Position numbers and translations under genes: made by a program | In this document: piece after piece, positions 27,905 to 36,300 of the stretch | Position numbering within the stretch: position 1 is the stretch's first letter | Layout: each line of letters starts with the position of its first letter | Notes under the pieces: model-generated | What the model saw: the letters and a program-made list of their open reading frames with translations, nothing else | Told to the model about the DNA's origin: nothing | Database searches by the model: none | NCBI RefSeq assembly: GCF_003268675.1 | Contig: NZ_CP029378.1 | Span: forward strand, 6,448,001-6,512,000 | Origin: Streptomyces bacillaris | GTDB lineage: Bacteria > Actinomycetota > Actinomycetes > Streptomycetales > Streptomycetaceae | DNA: 64,000 nt | Reading direction: 5' to 3'

Positions 27905-28684
27905 ATGAGCCCCACCCCTCTCACCCTGGCGCGGGCCGGCCTCCCGGTCGTCGACCTGCGCCCCGACCTCGCCGACGCCCCGGGCCCGCTGGTCTTCGCC
28001 ACGGTCTCCGGCGCCCACCTCTACGGCTTCCCCTCCCGGGACTCGGACGTGGACCTGCGGGGGGTCCACGTCCTGCCCGCCGAGGCGCTGGTGGGGCTGC
28101 GCGAGCCGGAGGAGACCCGGACGCGGATGTGGGAGCGGGACGGGGTCGAACTGGACCTCGTCACCCACGACCTGCGCAAGTTCGTCCGGCTGATGCTCCG
28201 GCCCAACGGCTACGTCCTGGAGCAGTTGCTCTCCCCGCTGGTGGTCCACACGAGCGATCTCCACACCGAACTGGCGGCCCTCGTCCCCGGCGTGCTGACC
28301 CGCCACCACGCCCACCACTACCGGGGCTTCGCCGGAACCCAGTGGCGGCTGTACGGGAAGACCGGCGAGCTGAAGCCGCTGCTCTACACCTTCCGGGCCC
28401 TGCTCACCGGCATCCACCTGATGCGCAGCGGGGAGGTGCTGGCCCATCTGCCCGCCCTCCTCGACGAGGTCGACGCCCCCGCGTATCTGCCCGGCCTGAT
28501 CGAGGCGAAGGCGGAGGCCGAGCACGCGGCGGCGACGGAGGCGGACGGGGAGACGGTGACCCGGGACATCGAGGCGCTGCACCGCGTCCTGGACGAGGCC
28601 CAGGAGCGCTCCCGGCTGCCGGAGACCGCGACGGCCTTCGACGCCCTGCACGACCTGGTCGTACGGGCGAGGCTGACGCCGTGA
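27905..28684 (+). CDS. YcgL-type (COG3541-like) nucleotidyltransferase
   Basis: 259 residues. The pol-beta-type catalytic motif is SGAHLYGFPSRDSDVDLRGVHV, with the acidic pair DSDVD, then ELDLVTHDLRKFVRLMLRPNGYVLEQLLSPLVV and a helical C-terminus. Starts 3 bp after the glycohydrolase gene, so co-transcribed with the NAD block. The enzyme would transfer a nucleotide to an unknown acceptor. A second gene of the same family converges on it from the other strand. Confidence 0.85.
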   Translation: MSPTPLTLARAGLPVVDLRPDLADAPGPLVFATVSGAHLYGFPSRDSDVDLRGVHVLPAEALVGLREPEETRTRMWERDGVELDLVTHDLRKFVRLMLRPNGYVLEQLLSPLVVHTSDLHTELAALVPGVLTRHHAHHYRGFAGTQWRLYGKTGELKPLLYTFRALLTGIHLMRSGEVLAHLPALLDEVDAPAYLPGLIEAKAEAEHAAATEADGETVTRDIEALHRVLDEAQERSRLPETATAFDALHDLVVRARLTP

Positions 28685-28852
28685 GGGCCTGACGCCCTGC
28701 GGCTCTGCGGCTCTTCGGGCTGCCGGACCGACGCCTCCCAGGGACTGACCGGCCGACGCCCCGACGGCCGGCAGCCGGGGCGCCACCCGCCCGGCCCGGA
28801 CCCGGAAGCCACCGGAAAGCTCCTGCCGGGCCGATGCCCTGTCGCCCCCGGA

Positions 28853-29542
28853 CTACCGCGCCGACGCTCTCCTCACCCGTACGAGGAGGTCCTCCACTGC
28901 CGCCCGGTCCGGCCCGGGCGGCAGTGGGGAGGCCTCCGCCGCCTCCTCGCTCTCCTCGGCCAGGCGGTTCATCCGGCGCTCCACCTCCGGCCACGGCACC
29001 TCGCCCCGTTTCACTGCCAGCAACTCCTCGCGCGCGTCGCCCACCTCGATGCGCAGCTCACCGGTGCGCAGCAGGTCCCGGCAGCTCGCCAGCAGCCGGA
29101 GCAGATGCATGGCGTGCTTCCAGCGGGGCTCCCCGTACAGCCGGACGTCCGCCTCCAGCTTCCGGCGCTGGCCCAGCGCGTAGCGGACGAACGTGGTGTG
29201 CGCCTGGCGGGAGAGGAACGCCCCGCGCAGGGCGAGCAACTCCCGGCCGGTGTCGTCCACGTACTCCACCAGCGGGGAGTGCAGGCACTCCAGCACATTC
29301 GGATTGGCCCGCAGCGCCAGCTTGCAGAAGCGTTCCAGCTCCCAGGAGAACTGCTCGGGCGCCGGGCCCTCGACATGGGTCGGGGGCTTGGTGAAGCCCC
29401 AGAACAGCGGGGTGGGGGCGGCATACACCCCGCGCAGGTCGGTGTCGCTGTCCTGCGTCGCGAGCCCGAACGCGCGGGAGCCCATCACACACGCGTAGAC
29501 CGTGTGGTCACGTACGAGAGCCTCGTCGGCGGGAGTGATCAT
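28853..29542 (-). CDS. second YcgL-type nucleotidyltransferase
   Basis: 229 residues. Motif CVMGSRAFGLATQDSDTDLRGVYAAPT matches the catalytic region of the neighbour at 27905, followed by the equivalent ERFCKLALRANPNVLECLHSPLVEY and YGEPRWKHAMHLLRLL segments. Overall similarity is modest, so these are diverged paralogues rather than a recent duplication. The ATG at 29542 gives the shortest N-terminus compatible with the motif; the frame extends upstream into the Rieske gene. Acceptor unknown. Confidence 0.85.
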   Translation of the reverse strand: MITPADEALVRDHTVYACVMGSRAFGLATQDSDTDLRGVYAAPTPLFWGFTKPPTHVEGPAPEQFSWELERFCKLALRANPNVLECLHSPLVEYVDDTGRELLALRGAFLSRQAHTTFVRYALGQRRKLEADVRLYGEPRWKHAMHLLRLLASCRDLLRTGELRIEVGDAREELLAVKRGEVPWPEVERRMNRLAEESEEAAEASPLPPGPDRAAVEDLLVRVRRASAR

Positions 29543-29618
29543 GGCCGTGAGGGTACGTGGACGGCGGGCCGGGCCACATCCGGACATCCCCGGGCCGGGG
29601 CGGGCGCGGCCCCACTGC

Positions 29619-30056
29619 TCAGCCCAGCCGGATGGCCCCGTCCGTGACCGTGATCCGCTCGGCCGGCAGCGGGCGGGTCGCCGGACCTGCCTCGACCGCC
29701 GCGTCCGCGATGGAGAACTTGGAGCCGTGGCAGGGGCAGTTGATGGTGCCGTCGCTGACCGTCGAGACCAGGCAGTTCGCATGGGTGCAGACGGCGGAGA
29801 ACGCCTTGAACTCGCCCTCCTCCGGCTGGGTCACCACCACCTTCTGCTCCTTGAAGACCGTGCCCCCGCCGACCGGGACGTCACCGGTCGAGGCGAGCCG
29901 CTGCCCGCCGCCGGGGGAGGCGTCCGGGGAGGTGCCGGGCGAGGTGGCGGCCGTGTCCCCGCCACCGCCCCCGTCGCCGTCCGATCCGCAGCCGGTCACC
30001 AGGGCGGCGGCCCCTGCCGCGCCCGCCGCCAGGACCGTCCTTCGCCGTGCGTTCAT
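29619..30056 (-). CDS. Rieske [2Fe-2S] lipoprotein with Tat signal
   Basis: 145 residues. The N-terminus MNARRRTVLAAGAAGAAALVTGC combines a twin-arginine signal with a lipobox (LVTGC), so the protein is exported folded and lipid-anchored outside the membrane. After a Gly/Ser/Thr linker the Rieske motifs CTHANC and CPCHGSKF supply the two Cys and two His ligands. The C-terminal PATRPLPAERITVTDGAIRL is typical of the small bacterial Rieske proteins. Electron partners are not encoded nearby. Confidence 0.93.
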   Translation of the reverse strand: MNARRRTVLAAGAAGAAALVTGCGSDGDGGGGGDTAATSPGTSPDASPGGGQRLASTGDVPVGGGTVFKEQKVVVTQPEEGEFKAFSAVCTHANCLVSTVSDGTINCPCHGSKFSIADAAVEAGPATRPLPAERITVTDGAIRLG

Positions 30057-30153
30057 GGGCTCTCCAGTTGTCAGGTGTCAGTGGGGGGATCCGTGCCCGC
30101 CATGGTGGCGGCGGGGAGCGCGGAGGTGAAGCAACCGGGCGGGCCGGGAGCAC

Positions 30154-30175
30154 TTCCTGTACAGTCGTCCAGGAA
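30154..30175 (+). promoter_or_regulatory. putative operator upstream of DUF1304-tetR
   Basis: TTCCTG and CAGGAA form an inverted repeat with a 10-bp centre that includes TACAGT (a possible -10) 24 bp before the DUF1304 start. The distal gene of the operon is a TetR regulator, so autoregulation at this site is plausible. Confidence 0.45.
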
Positions 30176-30198
30176 ATTACCCCGGGAGGCCGCTCGTC

Positions 30199-30561
30199 AT
30201 GCACATCGCAGCTCAGGTCCTGGTCGCGCTCGTCGCGCTGATCCACGCCTACTTCCTGGTCCTGGAGATGTTCCTCTGGGACACCGACCGCGGCCGCAGG
30301 GCCTTCGGTACGACCGCCGCCTTCTCCCGCGAGAGCGCCACCCTCGCCGCCAACCAGGGCCTCTACAACGGCTTCATGGCCGCCGGACTGGTCTGGGGCC
30401 TCCTCGCCGCCGACCCCGTCGCCTTCCAGGCCCAGGTCTTCTTCCTCGGCTGCCTGATCGTGGCCGGGGTCTACGGGGCCGTCACCGTCAGCCGGAAGAT
30501 CCTCTACGTCCAGGCCGTGCCGTCCGCGATCGCCCTCGGCGCCGTCCTGCTCGCGGGCTGA
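30199..30561 (+). CDS. DUF1304 family membrane protein
   Basis: 120 residues, four predicted membrane helices: HIAAQVLVALVALIHAYFLVLEMFLW, GLYNGFMAAGLVWGLLA, AQVFFLGCLIVAGVYGAVTV and VQAVPSAIALGAVLLAG. The ANQGLYNGF motif between helices 1 and 2 is characteristic. Transported or bound ligand is unknown. RBS GGGAGG lies 9 bp upstream. It ends 7 bp before the TetR gene and is probably its regulatory target. Confidence 0.9.
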   Translation: MHIAAQVLVALVALIHAYFLVLEMFLWDTDRGRRAFGTTAAFSRESATLAANQGLYNGFMAAGLVWGLLAADPVAFQAQVFFLGCLIVAGVYGAVTVSRKILYVQAVPSAIALGAVLLAG

Positions 30562-30568
30562 GCCCCCG

Positions 30569-31195
30569 TTGACGCCCGCGGTCACCGACGGCAGCGCCGA
30601 CCCCCGTACCGCACGCACCCGGGCCAGGCTCCGGGCAGCCCTCCTCGCCGCCTGCGAGCACCGGCCGCTCGACCGGGTCAGCGTCGCGCAGGTGGTGCGC
30701 GGGGCCGGGGTCGGACGCGCCACCTTCTACCTCCACTACGACGACCTGCACGCCCTCGCCGTGGACGCCTGCGCCGACGTCGTCACCGAGGCGGTCGACG
30801 CCCTCCACGCCTGGGAGGGCGCGCCACCCGGCCCGGAGGCGCCCCCGCCCCCGCTCGCCGCCCTCCTCACTTCCGTCCACGCCCGGGCGCCCGTCTACCG
30901 CGGCCTCCTGCGCGAAGGCGGCGGCGGGCCGCTCGGCGAACGGCTCCACCGGGAGCTGCGGCAGCGCAGCCTCGACGAGCTGAACGCCCGCCGCCCGGCG
31001 GACCCCGGCCACGACCTCACCGCGAGCGCGGTGGCCGGAATCTTCACCGGGGTGCTGGCCGACTGGGTGCACGGGGAGGTCACCGCCGCCCCTGAGCAAC
31101 TCGCCGGCCGGATCTGGCAACTGCTCCTCGCGGTCCACGCCACCGCCCGTCTCACCTGGAGAGCGCGGCGGCCGGACCCCGCCCCGCCCCTCTAG
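30569..31195 (+). CDS. TetR/AcrR family transcriptional regulator
   Basis: 208 residues starting at TTG. DNA-binding domain: TRARLRAALLAACEHRPLDRVSVAQVVRGAGVGRATFYLHYDDLHALAVD, with the recognition helix in GVGRATFYLHY. The C-terminal ligand domain is Pro/Ala rich and gives no hint of the inducer. Co-transcribed with DUF1304. A GTG four codons downstream is an alternative start. Confidence 0.9.
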   Translation: MTPAVTDGSADPRTARTRARLRAALLAACEHRPLDRVSVAQVVRGAGVGRATFYLHYDDLHALAVDACADVVTEAVDALHAWEGAPPGPEAPPPPLAALLTSVHARAPVYRGLLREGGGGPLGERLHRELRQRSLDELNARRPADPGHDLTASAVAGIFTGVLADWVHGEVTAAPEQLAGRIWQLLLAVHATARLTWRARRPDPAPPL

Positions 31196-31240
31196 GGTGA
31201 TCAGGAGCAGCGCGGAAGTGAACGAGCGAGGAGTCAGGAC

Positions 31241-31603
31241 GTGGCGGTACGAGCGGTCCGAGGCGCCGTCCAGCTGGAGCGGGACGAGGCCGGACACATG
31301 GAGGAGCGGGTCGGTGAGCTGCTCACGGCCGTCCTGGAACGCAACGAGCTGGTCGCCGACGACCTGATCAGCATCTGGTTCACCGCCACCCCCGATCTGC
31401 ACAGCGACTTCCCGGCCGCCGCCGCGCGCGGCCTCGGGATCGTCGACGTCCCCCTGATCTGCGCCCAGGAGCTGGACATCGAGGGGGCCATGCCCCGCGT
31501 CGTCCGGCTCCTCGCCCATGTCGAGACCTACCTCTCCCGCGCGGAGATCAGCCACGTCTACCTCGGCGCCACCGCCGCCCTGCGCAAGGACATCGCCCAG
31601 TGA
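31241..31603 (+). CDS. aroH: chorismate mutase, AroH class
   Basis: 120 residues; rearranges chorismate to prephenate for Phe/Tyr synthesis. AroH-type trimeric fold: VRAVRGAVQLERDEAGHMEERVGELL with the active-site Arg, NELVADDLISIWFTATPDL, FPAAAARGLGIVDVPLICAQELD and the C-terminal ISHVYLGATAALRKDIA. It overlaps tyrA by GTGA, so mutase and dehydrogenase are made together and channel prephenate toward tyrosine. Confidence 0.95.
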   Translation: MAVRAVRGAVQLERDEAGHMEERVGELLTAVLERNELVADDLISIWFTATPDLHSDFPAAAARGLGIVDVPLICAQELDIEGAMPRVVRLLAHVETYLSRAEISHVYLGATAALRKDIAQ

Positions 31604-32685
31604 GAACCGCCCTCGTCATCGGAACCGGGCTCGTCGGCACCTCCGCCGCCCTGGCCCTGGCCGGACGTGGCATCCACGTCCACCTCGTCGACCACGACCC
31701 CGAGTCGGCCCGCACCGCCGCCGCGCTCGGTGCCGGGACCGACGAGCCGCCCACCGGCCCGGTCGACCTCGCCGTGATCGCCGTACCGCCCGCCCACACC
31801 GCCACCGTCCTGGCCACCGCCATGCGCGACGGGGTGGCCCGGGGCTACCTGGACGTGGCCAGCGTCAAGGGCGGCCCGCGCCGGGAGCTGGAGGCGCTGG
31901 GCCTCGACCTCACCCCGTACATCGGTACGCACCCGATGGCGGGCAAGGAGCGCTCCGGCCCGCTCGCCGCCACCGCCGACCTCTTCGAGGGGCGCCCCTG
32001 GGTCCTCACCCCGACCCGGGAGACCGACACCGAGGTCCTCAACCTCGCCCTGGAGCTGGTCGCGCTCTGCCGGGCCGTCCCCGTGGTGATGGACGCCGAC
32101 GCCCACGACCGGGCCGTCGCCCTGGTATCGCACACCCCGCAGCTGATCTCCTCCATGGTCGCCGCGCGGCTGGAGGAGGCCGACGAGTCCGCCGTACGGC
32201 TCTGCGGGCAGGGCATACGGGACGTGACCCGGATCGCCGCCTCCGACCCCCGGATGTGGGTGGAGATCCTCTCCGCCAACCCCGGCCCGGTCGCGGACGT
32301 GCTGGCCGGGGTCGCGGCCGACCTGGAGGAGACCGTGACCGCGCTGCGGGGGCTCGACTCCGTGGACGAGAAGCGGCGGCGCGCGGGCACCGACGCCATC
32401 GAGGACGTCCTGCGCCGGGGCAACGCGGGCCGGGTCCGGGTGCCGGGCAAGCACGGCGCCGCCCCGGCCGCGTACGAGACGGTGGCCGTCCTCATCGGGG
32501 ACAAGCCGGGCGAGCTGGCCGCGATCTTCGCCGACGCGGGCCGGGCCGGGGTCAACATCGAGGACGTCCGCATCGAGCACGCCACCGGGCAGCAGGCGGG
32601 CCTGGTCCAGATCATGGTCGAGCCGAGCGCGGCCCCCGTACTCGCGGCGGCCCTGACCGAACGCGGCTGGTCGGTCCGCGGCTGA
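31600..32685 (+). CDS. tyrA: prephenate dehydrogenase
   Basis: 361 residues. NAD-binding fold ALVIGTGLVGTSAALALAGRG at the start; the catalytic region contains YIGTHPMAGKERSGP and AVALVSHTPQLISSMVA, with the conserved His residues; an ACT domain ends the protein (TVAVLIGDKPGELAAIFADAGRAGVNIEDVRIEH), implying feedback control by tyrosine or phenylalanine. GTG start inside the aroH stop. Confidence 0.95.
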   Translation: MRTALVIGTGLVGTSAALALAGRGIHVHLVDHDPESARTAAALGAGTDEPPTGPVDLAVIAVPPAHTATVLATAMRDGVARGYLDVASVKGGPRRELEALGLDLTPYIGTHPMAGKERSGPLAATADLFEGRPWVLTPTRETDTEVLNLALELVALCRAVPVVMDADAHDRAVALVSHTPQLISSMVAARLEEADESAVRLCGQGIRDVTRIAASDPRMWVEILSANPGPVADVLAGVAADLEETVTALRGLDSVDEKRRRAGTDAIEDVLRRGNAGRVRVPGKHGAAPAAYETVAVLIGDKPGELAAIFADAGRAGVNIEDVRIEHATGQQAGLVQIMVEPSAAPVLAAALTERGWSVRG

Positions 32686-32884
32686 CCCCGGACGGGCGGG
32701 GACGCGGCCCAGGACCGTACGGGGACACGCGCGTCCCACCGGCCGGGGGCGCCGGCTGCCCCGTACGGTCCCCGCCCCTGAGCCGTACGGGGTACAAGGG
32801 CGCGCCCGGCACTCGGTAACCTGGTACGAGGCCTCCCGTGGCCCGTCCGTCCCCACCCCGTGTACCAGGAAGGTGTCCACCGCC

Positions 32885-33568
32885 GTGGAAACCGCAAGCT
32901 CCGCCGTGATCGTCGCCATCGACGGGCCCTCCGGCACCGGAAAGTCGAGCACCTCGAAGGCCGTCGCCGCCAAGCTCGGCCTGAGCTACCTGGACACGGG
33001 CGCGCAGTACCGGGCCATCACCTGGTGGATGCTGAACAACGGCATCGACGTCTCCAGCCCGGCCGAGATCGCCACCGCCGCCGCCAAGCCGGTGATCGTC
33101 TCCGGCACCGACCCGTCCGCCCCGACGATCACCGTCGACGGCGAGGACGCCTCCGGCCCGATCCGCACCCAGGAGGTCACCTCCAAGGTCAGCGCGGTCA
33201 GCGCGGTCCCCGAGGTGCGCACGATCATCACGGAGCTGCAGCGCTCCATCGCCGCGGGCGCCGAGGGCGGCATCGTCGTCGAGGGCCGGGACATCGGCAC
33301 CACCGTGCTGCCCGACGCCGACATCAAGATCTTCCTCACCGCCTCCCCGGAGGCCCGCGCCGCCCGCCGCAGCGGTGAGGTCAAGGGATCCGACCTCGCC
33401 GCCACCCGCGAGGCCCTGATCAGGCGGGACGCCGCCGACTCCGGCCGCAAGACCTCCCCCCTCGCCAAGGCGGACGACGCCGTCGAGGTGGACACCACCG
33501 AGCTGACCCTCCAGCAGGTCATCGAGTGCATCGTCACCCTCGTCGAGGAGAAGCGGACCGCCGCGTGA
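32885..33568 (+). CDS. cmk: cytidylate kinase
   Basis: 227 residues; phosphorylates CMP/dCMP. P-loop VIVAIDGPSGTGKSSTSKAVA, substrate motif LSYLDTGAQYRAIT, VVEGRDIGTTVLPDADIKIFLTA, and the lid RRDAADSGRKTSPLAKADDAVEVDTT. The GTG at 32885 is chosen because AGGAAGG at 32868 sits ~11 bp before it; the GTG at 32873 would directly abut that site. Overlaps plsC by GTGA. Confidence 0.95.
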   Translation: METASSAVIVAIDGPSGTGKSSTSKAVAAKLGLSYLDTGAQYRAITWWMLNNGIDVSSPAEIATAAAKPVIVSGTDPSAPTITVDGEDASGPIRTQEVTSKVSAVSAVPEVRTIITELQRSIAAGAEGGIVVEGRDIGTTVLPDADIKIFLTASPEARAARRSGEVKGSDLAATREALIRRDAADSGRKTSPLAKADDAVEVDTTELTLQQVIECIVTLVEEKRTAA

Positions 33569-34221
33569 GCGACGCCACGGGGGCGCCGACGCTGCGCGGG
33601 GCCGCGGTGGGACGGCGGATCGGCATCGGCCTGATGTACGGGCTCTGGAAGCCGCGGGTGCTCGGCGCGTGGCGGGTGCCCGCCGCCGGACCCGTCATCC
33701 TCGCGGTCAACCACTCCCACAACATCGACGGCCCGATGCTGATGGGCACCGCGCCCCGGCCGGTGCACTTCCTGATCAAGAAGGAGGCGTTCGTCGGCCC
33801 CCTCGACCCGTTCCTGCACGGGATCGGCCAGATCGAGGTGGACCGTACGACCGTCGACCGCACCGCCATCAGCCACGCGCTGGGCGTCCTGGCGGACGGC
33901 GGGGCGCTCGGGATCTTCCCGGAGGGCACCCGGGGTGAGGGCGACTTCGCCTCGCTGCGGGCCGGACTCGCGTACTTCGCGGTACGCGGCGGGGCGCCGA
34001 TCGTCCCCGTCGCCGTCCTGGGATCCACCGAGCGCCGTGGACGGTTGATACGGGGGCTGCCCCCGCTGCGCAGCCGGGTCGACGTCGTCTTCGGGGACGC
34101 GTTCGACGCGAGCGCCGGCGACGGGCGGCGGACGCGCAAGGCGCTGGACGAGGCGACCCTGCGGATCCAGGCGCGGCTCACCGCCCACCTGGAGAGCGCC
34201 AAGCGCCTCACCGGCCGATAG
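33565..34221 (+). CDS. 1-acyl-sn-glycerol-3-phosphate acyltransferase
   Basis: 218 residues, PlsC family; adds the second acyl chain to lysophosphatidic acid at the membrane. The H-x4-D motif is in AVNHSHNIDGPMLM, followed by KKEAFVGPLDPFLHGIGQIEVDR and the FPEGTRG motif. Coupled to cmk by a 4-bp overlap, as in many actinobacteria. Confidence 0.92.
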   Translation: MSDATGAPTLRGAAVGRRIGIGLMYGLWKPRVLGAWRVPAAGPVILAVNHSHNIDGPMLMGTAPRPVHFLIKKEAFVGPLDPFLHGIGQIEVDRTTVDRTAISHALGVLADGGALGIFPEGTRGEGDFASLRAGLAYFAVRGGAPIVPVAVLGSTERRGRLIRGLPPLRSRVDVVFGDAFDASAGDGRRTRKALDEATLRIQARLTAHLESAKRLTGR

Positions 34222-34299
34222 GCCAGACTTGACCTGACTTGAGTAGTGGACGGCGCTGATCGCGGTCCATCGATGATGATGCAAAGAGGAACGGACTTC

Positions 34300-35769
34300 A
34301 TGAACGACCAGATTCACTCCGGCGGCTCGGACCACGAGCACGGAGAGCTTGGCGATGCCGAGTACGCGGAGTTCATGGAGCTCGCCGCGCAGGAGGGCTT
34401 CGACCCCGAGGAGGTCGAGGGCGCTCTCGGTGAGGCCGGTCACGGCCCGCTCCCCGTGCTCGCCGTCGTCGGCCGCCCCAATGTCGGCAAGTCGACCCTG
34501 GTGAACCGGATCATCGGCCGCCGTGAGGCCGTCGTGCAGGACAAGCCCGGCGTCACCCGTGACCGCGTCACCTACGAGGCCGAGTGGGCGGGCCGCCGGT
34601 TCAAGGTCGTCGACACCGGCGGCTGGGAGCAGGACGTGCTGGGCCTCGACGCCTCCGTCGCCGCCCAGGCGGAGTACGCCATCGAGACCGCCGACGCCGT
34701 GGTCTTCGTGGTCGACTCCACCGTCGGCGCCACCGACACCGACGAGGCCGTCGTCAAGCTGCTGCGCCGGGCGGGCAAGCCCGTCGTGCTCTGCGCCAAC
34801 AAGGTCGACGGCCAGAGCGGCGAGGCCGACGCCACCGCCCTGTGGTCACTGGGCCTCGGTGAGCCCTACCCGGTCTCCTCGCTGCACGGCCGGGGCACCG
34901 GTGACATGCTGGACGCCGTCCTGGAGGCGCTCCCGGACGCCCCGGCCCAGAGGTTCGGCACCGCCCCCGGCGGCCCCCGCCGCATCGCCCTGATCGGCCG
35001 CCCGAACGTCGGCAAGTCCTCCCTGCTCAACAAGGTCGCGGGGGAGGACCGGGTCGTCGTCAACGAGCTGGCCGGCACCACCCGTGACCCGGTCGACGAG
35101 CTGATCACGCTCGGCGGCATCACCTGGAAGTTCATCGACACCGCCGGTATCCGCCGCCGCGTCCACCTCCAGGAGGGCGCCGACTACTACGCTTCGCTGC
35201 GGACCGCCGCCGCCCTGGAGAAGGCCGAGGTCGCCGTCGTCCTGATCGACGCCAGCGAGTCCATCAGCGTCCAGGACCAGCGCATCGTCACGATGGCCGT
35301 GGAGGCGGGGCGCGCCCTGGTCGTCGCCTTCAACAAGTGGGACACCCTCGACGAGGAGCGCCGCTACTACCTGGAGCGCGAGATCGAGACGGAGCTGGCA
35401 CAGATCTCCTGGGCCCCGCGCGTCAACGTCTCGGCCGTCACCGGCCGCCACATGGAGAAGCTGGTCCCGGCGATCGAGACCGCGATCGAGGGATGGGAGA
35501 CCCGCGTCCCCACCGGCCGGCTGAACGCGTTCCTGGGCGAGATCGTCGCCGCCCACCCGCACCCGATCCGCGGGGGCAAGCAGCCGCGCATCCTGTTCGG
35601 CACCCAGGCGGGCACCAAGCCGCCCCGGTTCGTCCTCTTCGCCTCCGGCTTCCTGGAGCACGGCTACCGCCGCTTCGTCGAGCGCCGGCTCCGTGAGGAG
35701 TTCGGCTTCGAGGGCACCCCGATCCACATCTCGGTCCGGGTCCGCGAGAAGCGCGGCCGCAACAAGTAG
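34300..35769 (+). CDS. der: ribosome biogenesis GTPase Der (EngA)
   Basis: 489 residues from an ATG with AGAGGA 9 bp upstream. An acidic N-terminal extension (~60 residues) precedes two tandem GTPase domains: [20 protein letters not shown] and [20 protein letters not shown], each with NKxD-type motifs (CANKVD, FNKWD). A KH-like domain ends the protein ([31 protein letters not shown]). Acts in 50S ribosome assembly. Closes the aroH-tyrA-cmk-plsC-der run. Confidence 0.96.
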   Translation: MNDQIHSGGSDHEHGELGDAEYAEFMELAAQEGFDPEEVEGALGEAGHGPLPVLAVVGRPNVGKSTLVNRIIGRREAVVQDKPGVTRDRVTYEAEWAGRRFKVVDTGGWEQDVLGLDASVAAQAEYAIETADAVVFVVDSTVGATDTDEAVVKLLRRAGKPVVLCANKVDGQSGEADATALWSLGLGEPYPVSSLHGRGTGDMLDAVLEALPDAPAQRFGTAPGGPRRIALIGRPNVGKSSLLNKVAGEDRVVVNELAGTTRDPVDELITLGGITWKFIDTAGIRRRVHLQEGADYYASLRTAAALEKAEVAVVLIDASESISVQDQRIVTMAVEAGRALVVAFNKWDTLDEERRYYLEREIETELAQISWAPRVNVSAVTGRHMEKLVPAIETAIEGWETRVPTGRLNAFLGEIVAAHPHPIRGGKQPRILFGTQAGTKPPRFVLFASGFLEHGYRRFVERRLREEFGFEGTPIHISVRVREKRGRNK

Positions 35770-35774
35770 CGCAC

Positions 35775-35828
35775 ACGGGAGAGCCCCGGCACGGCCCGTA
35801 CGAAGGGACCGTGCCGGGGCTCTCCCGT
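35775..35828. terminator. terminator after der
   Basis: Perfect 20-bp stem (35775-35794 with 35809-35828, left arm ACGGGAGAGCCCCGGCACGG) with a 14-nt loop. It lies between der and a convergent gene and can serve both. Confidence 0.9.
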
Positions 35829-35836
35829 ACCCGCTC

Positions 35837-36298
35837 TCAGGACTCCCGGGAGCCCGGCGGAAGCGCCGTCGGCCGGGGGCGCCCGGCGTGCCGGCCCACC
35901 CGCTGCCAGGAGCCGAGGGTCCCGGTGTGGTGGCTCTGGCCGCCGCCGGTCCCGGTCTGCCGGGCGGACCCGGGCGGGGACGGGTGGCCGGGCAGCGGGG
36001 CCCGGGAGGCGAAGAACCCCGCGCTGAAGGCCGGGAAGCGGAGGTTCTCCTCACCGCTCCGGTCACCCGGCAGCGCCCGGAACGAGCGCCGGTACTCGGA
36101 GTACAGCGCGTCGTAGATCGGGGTGGCGGAGGTGCCCGCCGATGGATCCTGCGCGGGACGCATGGCAGGAATCTGGCTCTGGTGCTGGCGGGACGGGTCG
36201 TATGAGTGCACGTAGGTGCCAACGACCTCGTCGCCCGTCGGATGCGGTTCCGCCGGAGAAAACGCTGTTCGGCGGGGGTGCCCGAGCGGGGCGGACAT
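35837..36298 (-). CDS. Streptomyces-type hypothetical protein
   Basis: 153 residues. The segment ATPIYDALYSEYRRSFRALPGDRSGEENLRF is a motif I recognise from small, genus-restricted Streptomyces proteins; the rest is Pro/Gly/Ser-rich and likely disordered. No membrane segment or signal peptide. It starts 2 bp after the stop of the upstream gene at 36301, forming a two-gene operon. Function unknown. Confidence 0.75.
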   Translation of the reverse strand: MSAPLGHPRRTAFSPAEPHPTGDEVVGTYVHSYDPSRQHQSQIPAMRPAQDPSAGTSATPIYDALYSEYRRSFRALPGDRSGEENLRFPAFSAGFFASRAPLPGHPSPPGSARQTGTGGGQSHHTGTLGSWQRVGRHAGRPRPTALPPGSRES

Positions 36299-36300
36299 CC

